From Sphingomonas sanxanigenens DSM 19645 = NX02 (GTDB lineage: Bacteria > Pseudomonadota > Alphaproteobacteria > Sphingomonadales > Sphingomonadaceae), in assembly GCF_000512205.2 (NCBI RefSeq), contig NZ_CP006644.1, forward strand, positions 2,412,520-2,476,519: a stretch of 64,000 nt of DNA. The letters are read 5' to 3'. The notes beneath the pieces were generated by a model that was not told the origin of the DNA, did not search any database, and saw only the letters and a list, made by a program, of their open reading frames with translations. Shown here one piece after another: positions 18,657 to 26,620 of this stretch. Every line of letters begins with the position of its first letter. Positions within the stretch are counted from its first letter, which is position 1. A program made the translations under genes and the position numbers.

Positions 18657-19279
18657 GGCAGCAGATCCGCCAGCGCCCCGACGAGGCGATCCGTCACCTC
18701 CGCCGCCGATCCGCGCGCGTCGACCGTGCGGAAACGATCCGGCTCCGCCGCGGCAAAACCGGCGAAGGCCGCCGCGACCGCGGCATGGTAGGCTGCATCG
18801 CGGCCGCCTATCCGGTCGGCGCCGCCCATGTCGCGCGCGGCGCTGCGCGCGGCCGCTTCCTCGGCGGGCAAATGCAGTAGCAAGGTGCGATCGGGCAGCA
18901 CGCCATCGCTGCCGACACGGTGCAGTTCGACGATGTCCGCATCCGCCAGCCCGCCGGCGGCGCCCTGATAGGCGCGGCTCGAATCGAGGAAGCGATCGCA
19001 CAGCACGATATCGCCGGCGGCGACCGCCGGCAGGATGGTGCGTGCGACATGGTCCGCGCGCGCCGCCGCGAACAGCAGCGCCTCCGCGCGCGCATTCCAG
19101 CGGCCGGCATCGCCCTCCAGCAGCAGGCGGCGGATCGCCTCCGCCCCTTCGCTGCCGCCGGGTTCGCGGGTGACGGTCACCGTCAGCCCGCGCGCGCGCA
19201 ATACCTCGGCAAGGCGCGCGAGCTGCGTCGATTTGCCGACGCCCTCGCCGCCTTCGAGGCTGATGAAGCGCCCCGTCAT
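18653..19279 (-). CDS. tmk: Thymidylate kinase
   Basis: Tmk phosphorylates dTMP to dTDP for DNA synthesis. The 208-residue protein has the P-loop EGGEGVGKST (residues 9-18), the substrate loop TREPGGSEGAEAIR and the DRFLDSSRAYQG motif. The ATG at 19279 (MTGRFISLEGG) gives family length; the upstream in-frame extension shows no conservation. It lies 40 bases after dacF and overlaps holB. Confidence 0.95.
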   Translation of the reverse strand: MTGRFISLEGGEGVGKSTQLARLAEVLRARGLTVTVTREPGGSEGAEAIRRLLLEGDAGRWNARAEALLFAAARADHVARTILPAVAAGDIVLCDRFLDSSRAYQGAAGGLADADIVELHRVGSDGVLPDRTLLLHLPAEEAAARSAARDMGGADRIGGRDAAYHAAVAAAFAGFAAAEPDRFRTVDARGSAAEVTDRLVGALADLLP

Positions 19280-19319
19280 CCCCGATCGCCTGCGCCCATA
19301 GCGGGCGCCTGCCGATCGA

Positions 19320-20492
19320 TCACGCGCCGAACAGCGAGAGCAGCCCGGCCCATGCGCGGCCGAAGAAGCCGGCTTCCTCCACATCCGCGGCGGCGACCAA
19401 GGGCATGATCTGCGGCGGCGTATCCGGCGTCGTCACGACGAGGTCGGCGATATGCTGGCCCTTCTTGATCGGCGCCTTCACCGGCCCCTGATAGACCACC
19501 TTCACCTGCATGTTGCTGGCGGCGCCGCCCGGCAGGGTCACCGCCAGGTTGCGCGGCGCGACGAGGCCGACCTGATCCTCGGCACCCTGCTGCACCTCGA
19601 CCGTCTCGACCGCGGCGCCCTGCTTGAACAGGGGCTTGGAGGCCCAGGCCCGGAAGCCCCATTCGATGAAGCGTACCGATTCGGTGGCGCGGCCATTATA
19701 GCTGTCGAGCCCGGCGACGACCATGACGAGGCGGCGGCCGTTCTGCTCCGCGGAGCCGGTGAAGCCATAGCCGGCTTCCTCGGTGTGGCCGGTCTTCAGC
19801 CCATCCGCGCCCTGAACCTTGCCCAGCAGCGGGTCACGGTTCATCTGGGTGATGTCCTGCCCCGAGCCCAGCGTCTTGCCCCAGGTGAAGTGGGTCTGGC
19901 TGTAATATTTCTTGTAGAGCTGCGGGAAGTCCTCGATCGTCCGCTGGGCCAGGGTCGCGAGGTCACGCGCGGTCACATAGGTGCGGCCTTCGTCCGGCCA
20001 GCCGTTCGAGGTCCCGAAGTGGCTGTTGGCGAGGCCGATCTTCTTCGCCGCCTCGTTCATCCGCGCGACGAACGCTTCCTCGGTGCCCGAAATGCCTTCC
20101 GCCAGCACCACGCAGGCGTCGTTGCCCGACAGCGTGACGATGCCGTGGAGCAGATTTTGGACGCTCACATCCTCGTCGACCGACAGGAACATCGTGGATC
20201 CCGCCGCCGGGCCATGCCAGCGCTTCCGTGTTTCCGGCCGCACATGCATCAAGCGATCTTCCTTGAGCTCGCCCTTCTTGATCATGTCGAACACGACGTA
20301 GACCGTCATCATCTTCGCCATCGAGGCGGGCGGCATCCGCCGGTCCGCATCCTTGGCGTAGAGCACCGCGCCCGACGACAGATCCTTGAGGAACGCGACC
20401 TGCGCCGTCGATTCATAGGGCGGCGCGGCGGCGCTTGCGGGCAGGCTCATGGCCACGGCGAACAGGGAAGGAAGAACAAGGGCTCTCATCAT
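19320..20492 (-). CDS. dacF: D-alanyl-D-alanine carboxypeptidase (penicillin-binding protein 5/6 type)
   Basis: This enzyme removes the terminal D-Ala from murein pentapeptides in the periplasm. The 390-residue protein has a cleavable signal ending in SLPASAAA. The S11-family active-site motifs are SMAK (Ser57 to Lys60), SGND and KTGHTEEAG. The last 100 residues form the PBP5_C beta domain with a C-terminal amphipathic end (FFGRAWAGLLSLFG) that anchors it to the membrane. Several ATGs lie close together; the one at 20492 is nearest the signal and has GGA upstream. Confidence 0.92.
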   Translation of the reverse strand: MMRALVLPSLFAVAMSLPASAAAPPYESTAQVAFLKDLSSGAVLYAKDADRRMPPASMAKMMTVYVVFDMIKKGELKEDRLMHVRPETRKRWHGPAAGSTMFLSVDEDVSVQNLLHGIVTLSGNDACVVLAEGISGTEEAFVARMNEAAKKIGLANSHFGTSNGWPDEGRTYVTARDLATLAQRTIEDFPQLYKKYYSQTHFTWGKTLGSGQDITQMNRDPLLGKVQGADGLKTGHTEEAGYGFTGSAEQNGRRLVMVVAGLDSYNGRATESVRFIEWGFRAWASKPLFKQGAAVETVEVQQGAEDQVGLVAPRNLAVTLPGGAASNMQVKVVYQGPVKAPIKKGQHIADLVVTTPDTPPQIMPLVAAADVEEAGFFGRAWAGLLSLFGA

Positions 20493-20576
20493 CGGCATTC
20501 CAGCTTGGCTCGGTTCAAGGTCGCGGCGCATTCGTGGCCCCGGCTCCGCCGCGCGTAGGCGCCGGGGCGAAAAGCA

Positions 20577-21542
20577 TCAATCCTGCACGATCCGCGCGTC
20601 AGCATAGCCGGCCGCGCTCGCCTTGGCGACGCCATCTCGCGCGGCATCGGCACTGGCATAGGGGCCGAGGCGTACGCGGTGCAGCGCGCCGACATCGGAC
20701 ACGCGCGCGCCGAGCTGCCCGGCGATCGTCGCCGCCCGTTCGAGGCTGGAAAAGGCGCCGACCTGCACGAACCAGCTGCCGCTCGCGGGGAGCGGTGCCG
20801 CGGCAGGCGCGGCTTCCGGTTTGGAAGGTGCGCTGTAGGGCGCCGGCATCGGGATCCCGATCGGCACCTGCCCCTGCTGCGGCGCAGGTGCGGGTGCCGA
20901 GGTGGGCACGCGATAGGGCTGCGGCAGGGGCCGAACCTGCGGTTGGGGCGGCGGCGTCGGCGCCCGCGCGGTCGCCGGCAGCCGCGCCGGCACCGAATCG
21001 GTGCGCATGGCAAGCTGGCCGCCGCCGCGCAGCGCCGCACGATCCCTCTCAGACGGATAGACGCGCCGCACCCGCACGCGCGCGGTGCCCGATCGCTCGA
21101 TGCCCAGCGCCCGCGCCGCCGCCTGCGACAGATCGATCACGCGATTGCCCGCGAACGGCCCGCGATCGTTGACGCGCACCGTGACCGTGCGGCCGGTGTC
21201 GAGCGCGGTGACCTCGACATAGCTCGGCAGCGGCAGCGTCTTGTGCGCGGCGGACATGCGGCCGGGATCGAAGCGTTCACCGTTTGCCGTCGGGCTGCCG
21301 CCGAACTCCCCGCCATACCAGCTGGCCATGCCGACCATGTCATAATCGGGATCGTCGACGGGCATGTAGGTGATGCCACCCACCTGATAGGGCGCGCCCA
21401 CCTTCACCGGATAATCGACCACCTTGCCGCCGATCGGCCGCCCTGCCCCCGCCGTCGGCCGCGGCGTCGATCCGCAGCCGGCGAGCAACATGGCGAGCGT
21501 GACGACGGCGGCGCTCGCCGCGCCACTAGCGCCTGACCGCAT
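20577..21542 (-). CDS. rlpA: RlpA-family septal lipoprotein with SPOR domain
   Basis: RlpA cleaves glycan strands lacking stem peptides and collects at septa. The 321-residue protein has a lipobox (LLAGC, Cys near residue 23). A double-psi beta-barrel follows with GMASWYGGEFGGSPTANGE, the His in SAAHKTLP and the Asp in VRVNDRGPF, then a Pro/Gln-rich linker. The C-terminal SPOR domain starts near WFVQVGAFSSLERA and binds denuded septal murein. Its start overlaps the end of the transglycosylase gene by 17 bases. Confidence 0.9.
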   Translation of the reverse strand: MRSGASGAASAAVVTLAMLLAGCGSTPRPTAGAGRPIGGKVVDYPVKVGAPYQVGGITYMPVDDPDYDMVGMASWYGGEFGGSPTANGERFDPGRMSAAHKTLPLPSYVEVTALDTGRTVTVRVNDRGPFAGNRVIDLSQAAARALGIERSGTARVRVRRVYPSERDRAALRGGGQLAMRTDSVPARLPATARAPTPPPQPQVRPLPQPYRVPTSAPAPAPQQGQVPIGIPMPAPYSAPSKPEAAPAAAPLPASGSWFVQVGAFSSLERAATIAGQLGARVSDVGALHRVRLGPYASADAARDGVAKASAAGYADARIVQD

Positions 21543-22578
21543 CGGCCAGCAGCCCCACCGAGAGCGCGTAGAAGTTCGAGCAGTTGTAATCGAGGATCAC
21601 CCGGTAGTTGCCGGTCAGCAGATAGGCGGTGCGGCCGGGACCATCGGGCTCCAGCAGCGAGGCCATCTCGGTATCGGCCGGCACCGGCGCGCCGATCGGC
21701 CGCACGCCCAGCGCACGCCATTCGGCGATCGTCTTCCAGCGGCTGTGGCGATCGTGCACGCGCGGGCAGCGCGGCGAGACGGTGCGGTTGGCGATCGCGC
21801 CGCGGTTGAGCGTGGACGGCACCGTCACCGCGACGCCCCACGGCACGCCGGGCTTCCACCCGGCATTGACGAAGTAATTGGCGATGGAAGCGAGCGCATC
21901 CGCCTCGCTCGTCCAGATATCGGCGCGGCCATCGCCATCGCCGTCGCGCGCGAGACGGAGGTACATCGAGGGCAGGAATTGCGGATAGCCGGTGGCGCCG
22001 GCCCAGCTGCCCTTCAGCTGATCGCGCCGGAAGCCCATATCCATCAGCTTCAGGGTCGCGATCAACTCACCGGTGAACAGCTCCCGCCGTCGCCCCTCAT
22101 AGGCGAGCGTGGCGAGCGAGCGCGCCAGATCGAAATCGCCGCTGAACGCGCCATAATTGGTCTCATGCCCCCAGATCGCGACCATGATCGATTCGGGCAC
22201 GCCGGTCTGCCGCTCGATCGTGCTGAGCCTGGGCCGCAGCGCGTTGTATTTCGCGCGGCCGCGGTTGATCCGCGCGGCATCGACATGGCGCACGCGATAG
22301 GGCTCGAACGCCGGGATGGCGGAGGCCGGCGCGTTGGGATTGCCGCCAGGCTGGTCGCGGTCGAGCGCGATCACCCGCGGATTGAGCGTCAACGTCGGCA
22401 ACACTGCATCGAGCGTGCGCCGCGACACCCCTTCCCGCTCCGCGCGCACGCGGAACTGGGCCAGCCAGGCCTGGAAGCCGGCTTCTTCCTGTGCGAGCGC
22501 CACATGCCCGCTTCCGAGATCCGCCGACGGCAGCACCGCCGCCAAGGCGAGTGCGGCGAGGAAAGACTTGATACGCAT
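21526..22578 (-). CDS. mltB: Lytic murein transglycosylase (MltB family)
   Basis: This periplasmic enzyme cleaves the MurNAc-GlcNAc bond, releasing anhydro-muropeptides that AmpG would import. The 350-residue protein has a signal peptide (LAALALAAVLPS) and the catalytic Glu in VAIWGHETNYGAFSGDF. It also has the GATGYPQFLPSMYLRLARDGDGDGR segment of the family (shown here only for orientation) and a C-terminal NYNCSNFYALSVGLLAD-like end. The ATG at 22578 starts the signal. It lies 110 bases from the tRNA-Ser gene. Confidence 0.9.
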   Translation of the reverse strand: MRIKSFLAALALAAVLPSADLGSGHVALAQEEAGFQAWLAQFRVRAEREGVSRRTLDAVLPTLTLNPRVIALDRDQPGGNPNAPASAIPAFEPYRVRHVDAARINRGRAKYNALRPRLSTIERQTGVPESIMVAIWGHETNYGAFSGDFDLARSLATLAYEGRRRELFTGELIATLKLMDMGFRRDQLKGSWAGATGYPQFLPSMYLRLARDGDGDGRADIWTSEADALASIANYFVNAGWKPGVPWGVAVTVPSTLNRGAIANRTVSPRCPRVHDRHSRWKTIAEWRALGVRPIGAPVPADTEMASLLEPDGPGRTAYLLTGNYRVILDYNCSNFYALSVGLLADAVRR

Positions 22579-22685
22579 ACTGCCCCTTTCGCGAGCGCGA
22601 CGATGGCACAAGCGGCGGTGCAGATTAAACCCCCTTTCGCCGCCCCCTTGCGCCAAAGCGCCGAGACGGCGATAGCGCGCGACGA

Positions 22686-22775
22686 GGACAGGTGGCCGAG
22701 TGGTTTAAGGCAGCGGTCTTGAAAACCGCCGTGGGTTCACGCTCACCGTGGGTTCGAATCCCACCCTGTCCGCCA
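22686..22775 (+). tRNA. tRNA-Ser (anticodon UGA)
   Basis: The 90-base gene has a 7-bp acceptor stem, GGACAGG (22686-22692) with CCTGTCC (22765-22771). A discriminator G and an encoded CCA follow at 22772-22775. The anticodon loop reads CTTGAAA, giving UGA for Ser codons UCN. A long variable arm (GTGGGTTCACGCTCACC) marks a class II tRNA, and the T loop is GGTTCGAATCC. The 3' half overlaps the antisense end of a serine recombinase gene and is the probable insertion site of the element to its right. Confidence 0.97.
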
Positions 22776-24395
22776 TTTCAGACCGCCTCTGGGCACGCCA
22801 ATCGCCGCCGATTGCCGCCCTTGACCGGCAATAAGCGTCTTTAGCAGTTCCGTTTTCGACCCCATGATCCGGATTGCGTCGTCCGCGACCTCGACGCGCT
22901 GCGCCAGCGCGCGCAGGTGATCCCGCCGATAGCCGCCCTCGTGACCGCGAATGCGCTCCCGCGCGCGGCGTGCAAACCCTTCGATCATCGCGGGACTGAG
23001 GGCACTGTGGCCGGGGCTTTCGAGCAGGGCTTGCGCCCGGTCGGCATCAGCCCGCGCCTGATCGCGGAGAACCTTGAGACCGGCGATCCGCTCCTTGAGC
23101 GCCGGATCGTCCAGATCAGCCACGCCCGCCTCAATGGCGTCATAGAGGCGCTTGAGGCGCGATTCCGATTCGGTCGCCTGCCGCTGCAAAGAGGCGATGT
23201 GTTCGCGGCGGCGCTCGGCCTGATCCTCGCGGCGGCCGAGGATGCTGCCAAGCAGCTTCTCCAGACGGTCGGGATCGAGCAGGCGGTCCTCGATATGGCT
23301 GACCACCATGTCGTCGAGCTTGTCCATGGGGATCGCTCGGCCCTTGCAGCCGGTCTCGCCCTGCCGCGCCTTGATCGAGCAGGCATAGTAGCGGTAGCGG
23401 CCGCTCTTGCCGGTGCGGATGGTCATGGCCCCACCGCAATTGCCGCAATAACAGATGCCGGTCAGCAGGGTCGGCCCGATCACGACGCGGGCGGGCAGTT
23501 CGGTCTTGGGGTTGCGAGCCTGCAAAAGCGACTGAACGGCGTAGAAAGTCTCCCGCTCGATGATGGCGGGCACCGGGACGATGACGATTTCGCCGGCGGA
23601 ACGCGGGTCGTTGTGCTTGCTGCGCTTCCCCCATTCATGTTCGCCGATATAGGTGCGGCGGGTCAGGACGCGATGGACCTGGCCGATGCCCCAGCGGCCG
23701 CCATCACGGGTGAAGATACCCTTGGCGTTCAAGTGCTTGACGATCGCCTTGACGCCCATCTGGCCGCTGTCGCCCTGACCTTCCAGAGCGAGCCGATAGA
23801 TCAGACGGATCGTGTCGGCGTGCAGCGGGTCGATTTCCAGCTTCTTCTTGGTCTTGGCCCCACGCTGTTCGGCGGCGGCGATCCGGTAGCCGATCGGCGG
23901 CAACGCACCGTTCCAGAAGCCTTGCCGGGCATTCTCCTTCAGAGCGCGCGTGACGTGCTTGCCGTTCTCCTTCGACTGGTATTCATCGAACAAGGACATG
24001 ATCCGACGCATCATGTCGTGGATCGGGTCGTCCCCCAGCTCTTGCGTAATGGAAATGAGGCGCACGTCATTCTTGGCGAGCTTGCGATAGTAATATTCCA
24101 TGTCGAAAGCATCGCGGAAGAAGCGCGAGAAGCTGTGAACCAGAACCACGTCGAACGGTGTGGGCTTCGACGTGCCCGCCTCGATCATCCGCTGGAACTC
24201 AGGGCGGCGGTCGTTGGTGGCCGTGTTGCCCGGCTCCACGAAGATTTCGACAAGCTGATAGCCGCGCGCCGCGCACCAGGCTTCGCCCTGCTTGCGCTGG
24301 TCGGGGATCGACACGTCATGCTCGGCCTGCCGAGCGGTAGAGACGCGCAAATACAGGGCAGCCCGCAGGGCGACATTGGGGGATTGTGCGTTCAT
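22743..24395 (-). CDS. Large serine recombinase (integrase of the conjugative element)
   Basis: The 550-residue protein has a resolvase/invertase catalytic domain with the nucleophile Ser19 in ALYLRVSTARQ and the arginine-rich SFSRFFRDAFD. The recombinase domain follows (PPIGYRIAAAEQRG to about residue 290), then a zinc-ribbon CYCGNCGGAMTIRTG and a long C-terminal coiled coil. Such enzymes integrate and excise elements at att sites. The last nine codons (RTGWDSNPR) and the stop lie antisense inside the tRNA-Ser 3' half, so integration supplies the gene end. Its ATG overlaps the stop of the upstream winged-helix gene, implying a shared transcript. Confidence 0.93.
   Translation of the reverse strand: MNAQSPNVALRAALYLRVSTARQAEHDVSIPDQRKQGEAWCAARGYQLVEIFVEPGNTATNDRRPEFQRMIEAGTSKPTPFDVVLVHSFSRFFRDAFDMEYYYRKLAKNDVRLISITQELGDDPIHDMMRRIMSLFDEYQSKENGKHVTRALKENARQGFWNGALPPIGYRIAAAEQRGAKTKKKLEIDPLHADTIRLIYRLALEGQGDSGQMGVKAIVKHLNAKGIFTRDGGRWGIGQVHRVLTRRTYIGEHEWGKRSKHNDPRSAGEIVIVPVPAIIERETFYAVQSLLQARNPKTELPARVVIGPTLLTGICYCGNCGGAMTIRTGKSGRYRYYACSIKARQGETGCKGRAIPMDKLDDMVVSHIEDRLLDPDRLEKLLGSILGRREDQAERRREHIASLQRQATESESRLKRLYDAIEAGVADLDDPALKERIAGLKVLRDQARADADRAQALLESPGHSALSPAMIEGFARRARERIRGHEGGYRRDHLRALAQRVEVADDAIRIMGSKTELLKTLIAGQGRQSAAIGVPRGGLKWRTGWDSNPR
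22746..22775. other. Presumed attachment site (attL) at the tRNA-Ser 3' end
   Basis: The tRNA 3' end is also the tail of the recombinase gene, the layout expected when an element is integrated into a tRNA and rebuilds its 3' end. The crossover point cannot be placed from one end. I looked for a second copy of the T-arm and acceptor sequence elsewhere in the window and saw none, so attR is outside or degraded. Confidence 0.5.
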
Positions 24396-24781
24396 TTGCG
24401 GGTTCCTTTCGACTTGCGCCGCTCGATCAGGGGCAAGACCAGCTCCACGCGGTCATGGATGACCTTGGGGACCAGCTTGAGACCCTTGCCCTTCTCCATG
24501 CGAACAAGGCCGTAGCCGGCCATGGCCTTGAGGGTCCGGGACAGGTTGGATTTCGCGCGGCCGGTGATCTGCGCCAGTTCCTCCAGCGAGTCCGGCTCAT
24601 GCTCATGGATGATGCGGAGCAGTTCGCAGTTGCTGGGCGACAGGAACTTGGCAAAGGACATGGTGGACGCGAACCAGACAGTCGGATCGCCGGGTGCGGG
24701 CTTTTCCTCGCCCCTGGCGACCCGCATGGTGCGGGCTTTCATTTCATCGGGTTCGGCGATCCCGACCTTGAGTGTCGTCAT
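24392..24781 (-). CDS. Winged helix-turn-helix DNA-binding protein (HVO_A0114-like)
   Basis: The 129-residue protein has a MarR/ArsR-like winged helix: ELLRIIHEHEPDSLEELAQ, TGRAKSNLSRTLKAMAGYG (recognition helix) and a wing around LVRMEKGKGLKLV. It resembles the small HVO_A0114-type DNA-binding family seen next to integrases and in toxin-antitoxin pairs. It is encoded between a small acidic protein and the recombinase, and its stop overlaps the recombinase ATG. It could control recombinase expression or act as a directionality factor; this is inference. Confidence 0.75.
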   Translation of the reverse strand: MTTLKVGIAEPDEMKARTMRVARGEEKPAPGDPTVWFASTMSFAKFLSPSNCELLRIIHEHEPDSLEELAQITGRAKSNLSRTLKAMAGYGLVRMEKGKGLKLVPKVIHDRVELVLPLIERRKSKGTRK

Positions 24782-24800
24782 GGCATAGCTCGATCATCAG

Positions 24801-25115
24801 TTATGGCTTTTCATTATCATACCGCGATAACTTTTTCAAGCCTTCAGGCAGATCGACTGAGCCGAACATTTCATCGAAAACATCGGCGAACCAGCGCTCG
24901 AACACCAGAATCTCGGCCTCGGTGATCGGCACTTCCTCGGGCCAGTCATCAATGACGGGCAGCTTCTCCACGTCGAACACACGAGGCGGACTGCCGCGCG
25001 ACGGGCTGATGCGCGGCACGGGATCGTCGTCATAATCGTAAAGGTCGTCGGGGAGCGTTCCAGGGGCCGGCTGTCTTGGGCGGCCTCGTTGGGCGCGGCG
25101 GCGCTCTGCGCACAT
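24801..25115 (-). CDS. Small acidic hypothetical protein, first gene of the recombinase operon
   Basis: The product has 104 residues: a basic, proline-rich first 20 residues, an acidic patch DDLYDYDDDP and a predicted helical, aromatic C-terminal half (EAEILVFERWFADVFDEMF). I do not recognise the family. The ATG has GGAGG seven bases upstream, a strong site. Twenty bases separate its stop from the winged-helix gene, so both likely share a transcript with the recombinase. It might be the toxin or partner of the winged-helix protein or an excision factor; there is no direct sign of either. Confidence 0.6.
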   Translation of the reverse strand: MCAERRRAQRGRPRQPAPGTLPDDLYDYDDDPVPRISPSRGSPPRVFDVEKLPVIDDWPEEVPITEAEILVFERWFADVFDEMFGSVDLPEGLKKLSRYDNEKP

Positions 25116-25250
25116 GGTATCCTCCGTGTTTCGCTGGTGGATTCAGGGGCGCATCAGGCCCCGGAATTAAGCGAAGCATGGAGGGGGACCGGCGGAGTGT
25201 AGCGTGCCGCATTCGCACCTGTGCGCCGGCGGCACCCCTACCGCGATGGA
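25116..25250. terminator. Gap between trb operon and recombinase operon with a GC hairpin
   Basis: The 135 bases hold no gene. A hairpin with GGGGC / GCCCC arms around GCATCAG occurs near 25147-25164. It could end the trb transcript, which comes from the right, or lie in the leader of the recombinase operon. No clear T-run follows, so the terminator role is weak. Confidence 0.3.
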
Positions 25251-25466
25251 TCAGGAGGGTTGCCGCCGCGCCTTGGCGAAACCGCGATCCGTGGCGATGA
25301 ACCGCTCCAGCATCGGCACGATAAGTCTGGCAGGCTCGATCGGCGCACCGCCATCGGCCAACAGAGCGGCATAGTCGATCAGGTCGCGGTGGAGCTGCGC
25401 GGGAAGTTCCACTGCCACCTTCACCGGCTTGTCGTCGGCCAGCGGGCCGAGTTTCAGCTTTGCCAT
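25251..25466 (-). CDS. DUF2274 domain protein of the conjugation cluster
   Basis: The 71-residue protein (MAKLKLGPLADDKPVKVAVE) matches the small DUF2274 family regularly found after trbI in alphaproteobacterial conjugation clusters. Its ribbon-helix-helix-like pattern (VELPAQLHRDLIDYAALL) suggests DNA binding, but the role is unknown. The ATG at 25466 follows the trbI stop by two bases and has AGGAATTG upstream. It ends the trb operon. Confidence 0.8.
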   Translation of the reverse strand: MAKLKLGPLADDKPVKVAVELPAQLHRDLIDYAALLADGGAPIEPARLIVPMLERFIATDRGFAKARRQPS

Positions 25467-25468
25467 GG

Positions 25469-26620
25469 TCAATTCCTGTAGGGTTCGAGGACTAAATCCC
25501 TTGTGACGATGACCCTGACCGGGAAGCCGGGCCGGATGGTCAGCGTCGGCGCGACCTGCAACTGCCGCTGGACGATCTGCTGTCCGGCCTGATTGATGGT
25601 GTCCTGCGCCCCGTCGCGGATAGCCCGGATCAGGCGGTCCTCGTCATCGGTCGCCAGTTCGGTGCCGATGCCGAGCAGCGTCGAGAGGCCGGCTGCCTTC
25701 ATCAGATCCCACCAATGATAATCGACGCCATCCTCAAGGCCGGCATAGCCGGAAGCGTCCGCTCCCGGCTGGCGCTCCAGCACTATGGAACGGCCATTGG
25801 GCAGGATCAGTCGGTTCCAGACGAGCAGCACGCGGCGCTGGCCGAAGGTCACGCCGGCATCATACTGGCCGATGATGCGCGTTCCCTGCGGGATCAGCAG
25901 CAGGCTGCCGGTCGGGCTGTCGTAGACGTTTTCCGTGACCTGCGCGGTGATCTGGCCGGGAAGATCGGAACGGATGCCGGTAATCATCGCCGCCGGGATA
26001 ACGGCCCCGGCCTGAAGGATGTAGGGCGATGCCGGAGCCATGATGCGATCCAGGGCGACCGTCTGCCGATCCACCGGGCCATTGAGAAAGGCCGTATGCC
26101 GGTCTCGCGTGGCTGGCTGACCGCCGACGCCAAGACCTGCAAGGCCCGGTATATTGGAACCGGGGGCTGTTGCCGTTCTCTGCCCGGACTGGAAAAACAC
26201 CGTGCTGAGACGTGCAGCTTCCTCTTCGGCGAGGCGGCGCTCCTCGGCAGGATCGCGAACTGGTGTTGCCATAGCCGGCGGCGCAACTGGCTGGCCCCTG
26301 TTCTGCGCGTCGAGGATCGGGCCGCCCAGATCGCCGGGCAATGCCGGTCCGAGGACCGGGCCGGTATAATCGCGCGGCAGGCCGGACAGGCCGTCCGCCG
26401 TGGGCCGGTTCTCGGTCGAATAGAGTTCTTCGCCTCCCGGCCCTGCATCGCGAGTCTGGAGCGCGTAGATCAGCGCCCCGCCGATGCCGAGCAAAGCAAC
26501 TGCGCCGACGCCGGCCAGCATCTTGCGGGACAGACGGGTGACGCGCGGCGGCTCAGTGCGCAGCCGCATGGGTGTGGTGGTGTCCGCTGCAGCTTCTACA
26601 GGGGGCGTGTCTTCAGTCAT
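25469..26620 (-). CDS. trbI: Conjugal transfer protein TrbI (VirB10-like)
   Basis: TrbI/VirB10 spans inner and outer membranes and couples ATP energy to the secretion channel. The 383-residue protein has one N-terminal membrane segment near residues 34-52 (MLAGVGAVALLGIGGALIY) and a proline-rich periplasmic linker. The conserved C-terminal beta domain has ILQAGAVIPAAMITGIRSDL, IPQGTRIIGQYDAGV and YHWWDLMKAAGLSTLLGIG. It is coupled to trbG by an ATGA overlap. Confidence 0.93.
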   Translation of the reverse strand: MTEDTPPVEAAADTTTPMRLRTEPPRVTRLSRKMLAGVGAVALLGIGGALIYALQTRDAGPGGEELYSTENRPTADGLSGLPRDYTGPVLGPALPGDLGGPILDAQNRGQPVAPPAMATPVRDPAEERRLAEEEAARLSTVFFQSGQRTATAPGSNIPGLAGLGVGGQPATRDRHTAFLNGPVDRQTVALDRIMAPASPYILQAGAVIPAAMITGIRSDLPGQITAQVTENVYDSPTGSLLLIPQGTRIIGQYDAGVTFGQRRVLLVWNRLILPNGRSIVLERQPGADASGYAGLEDGVDYHWWDLMKAAGLSTLLGIGTELATDDEDRLIRAIRDGAQDTINQAGQQIVQRQLQVAPTLTIRPGFPVRVIVTRDLVLEPYRN

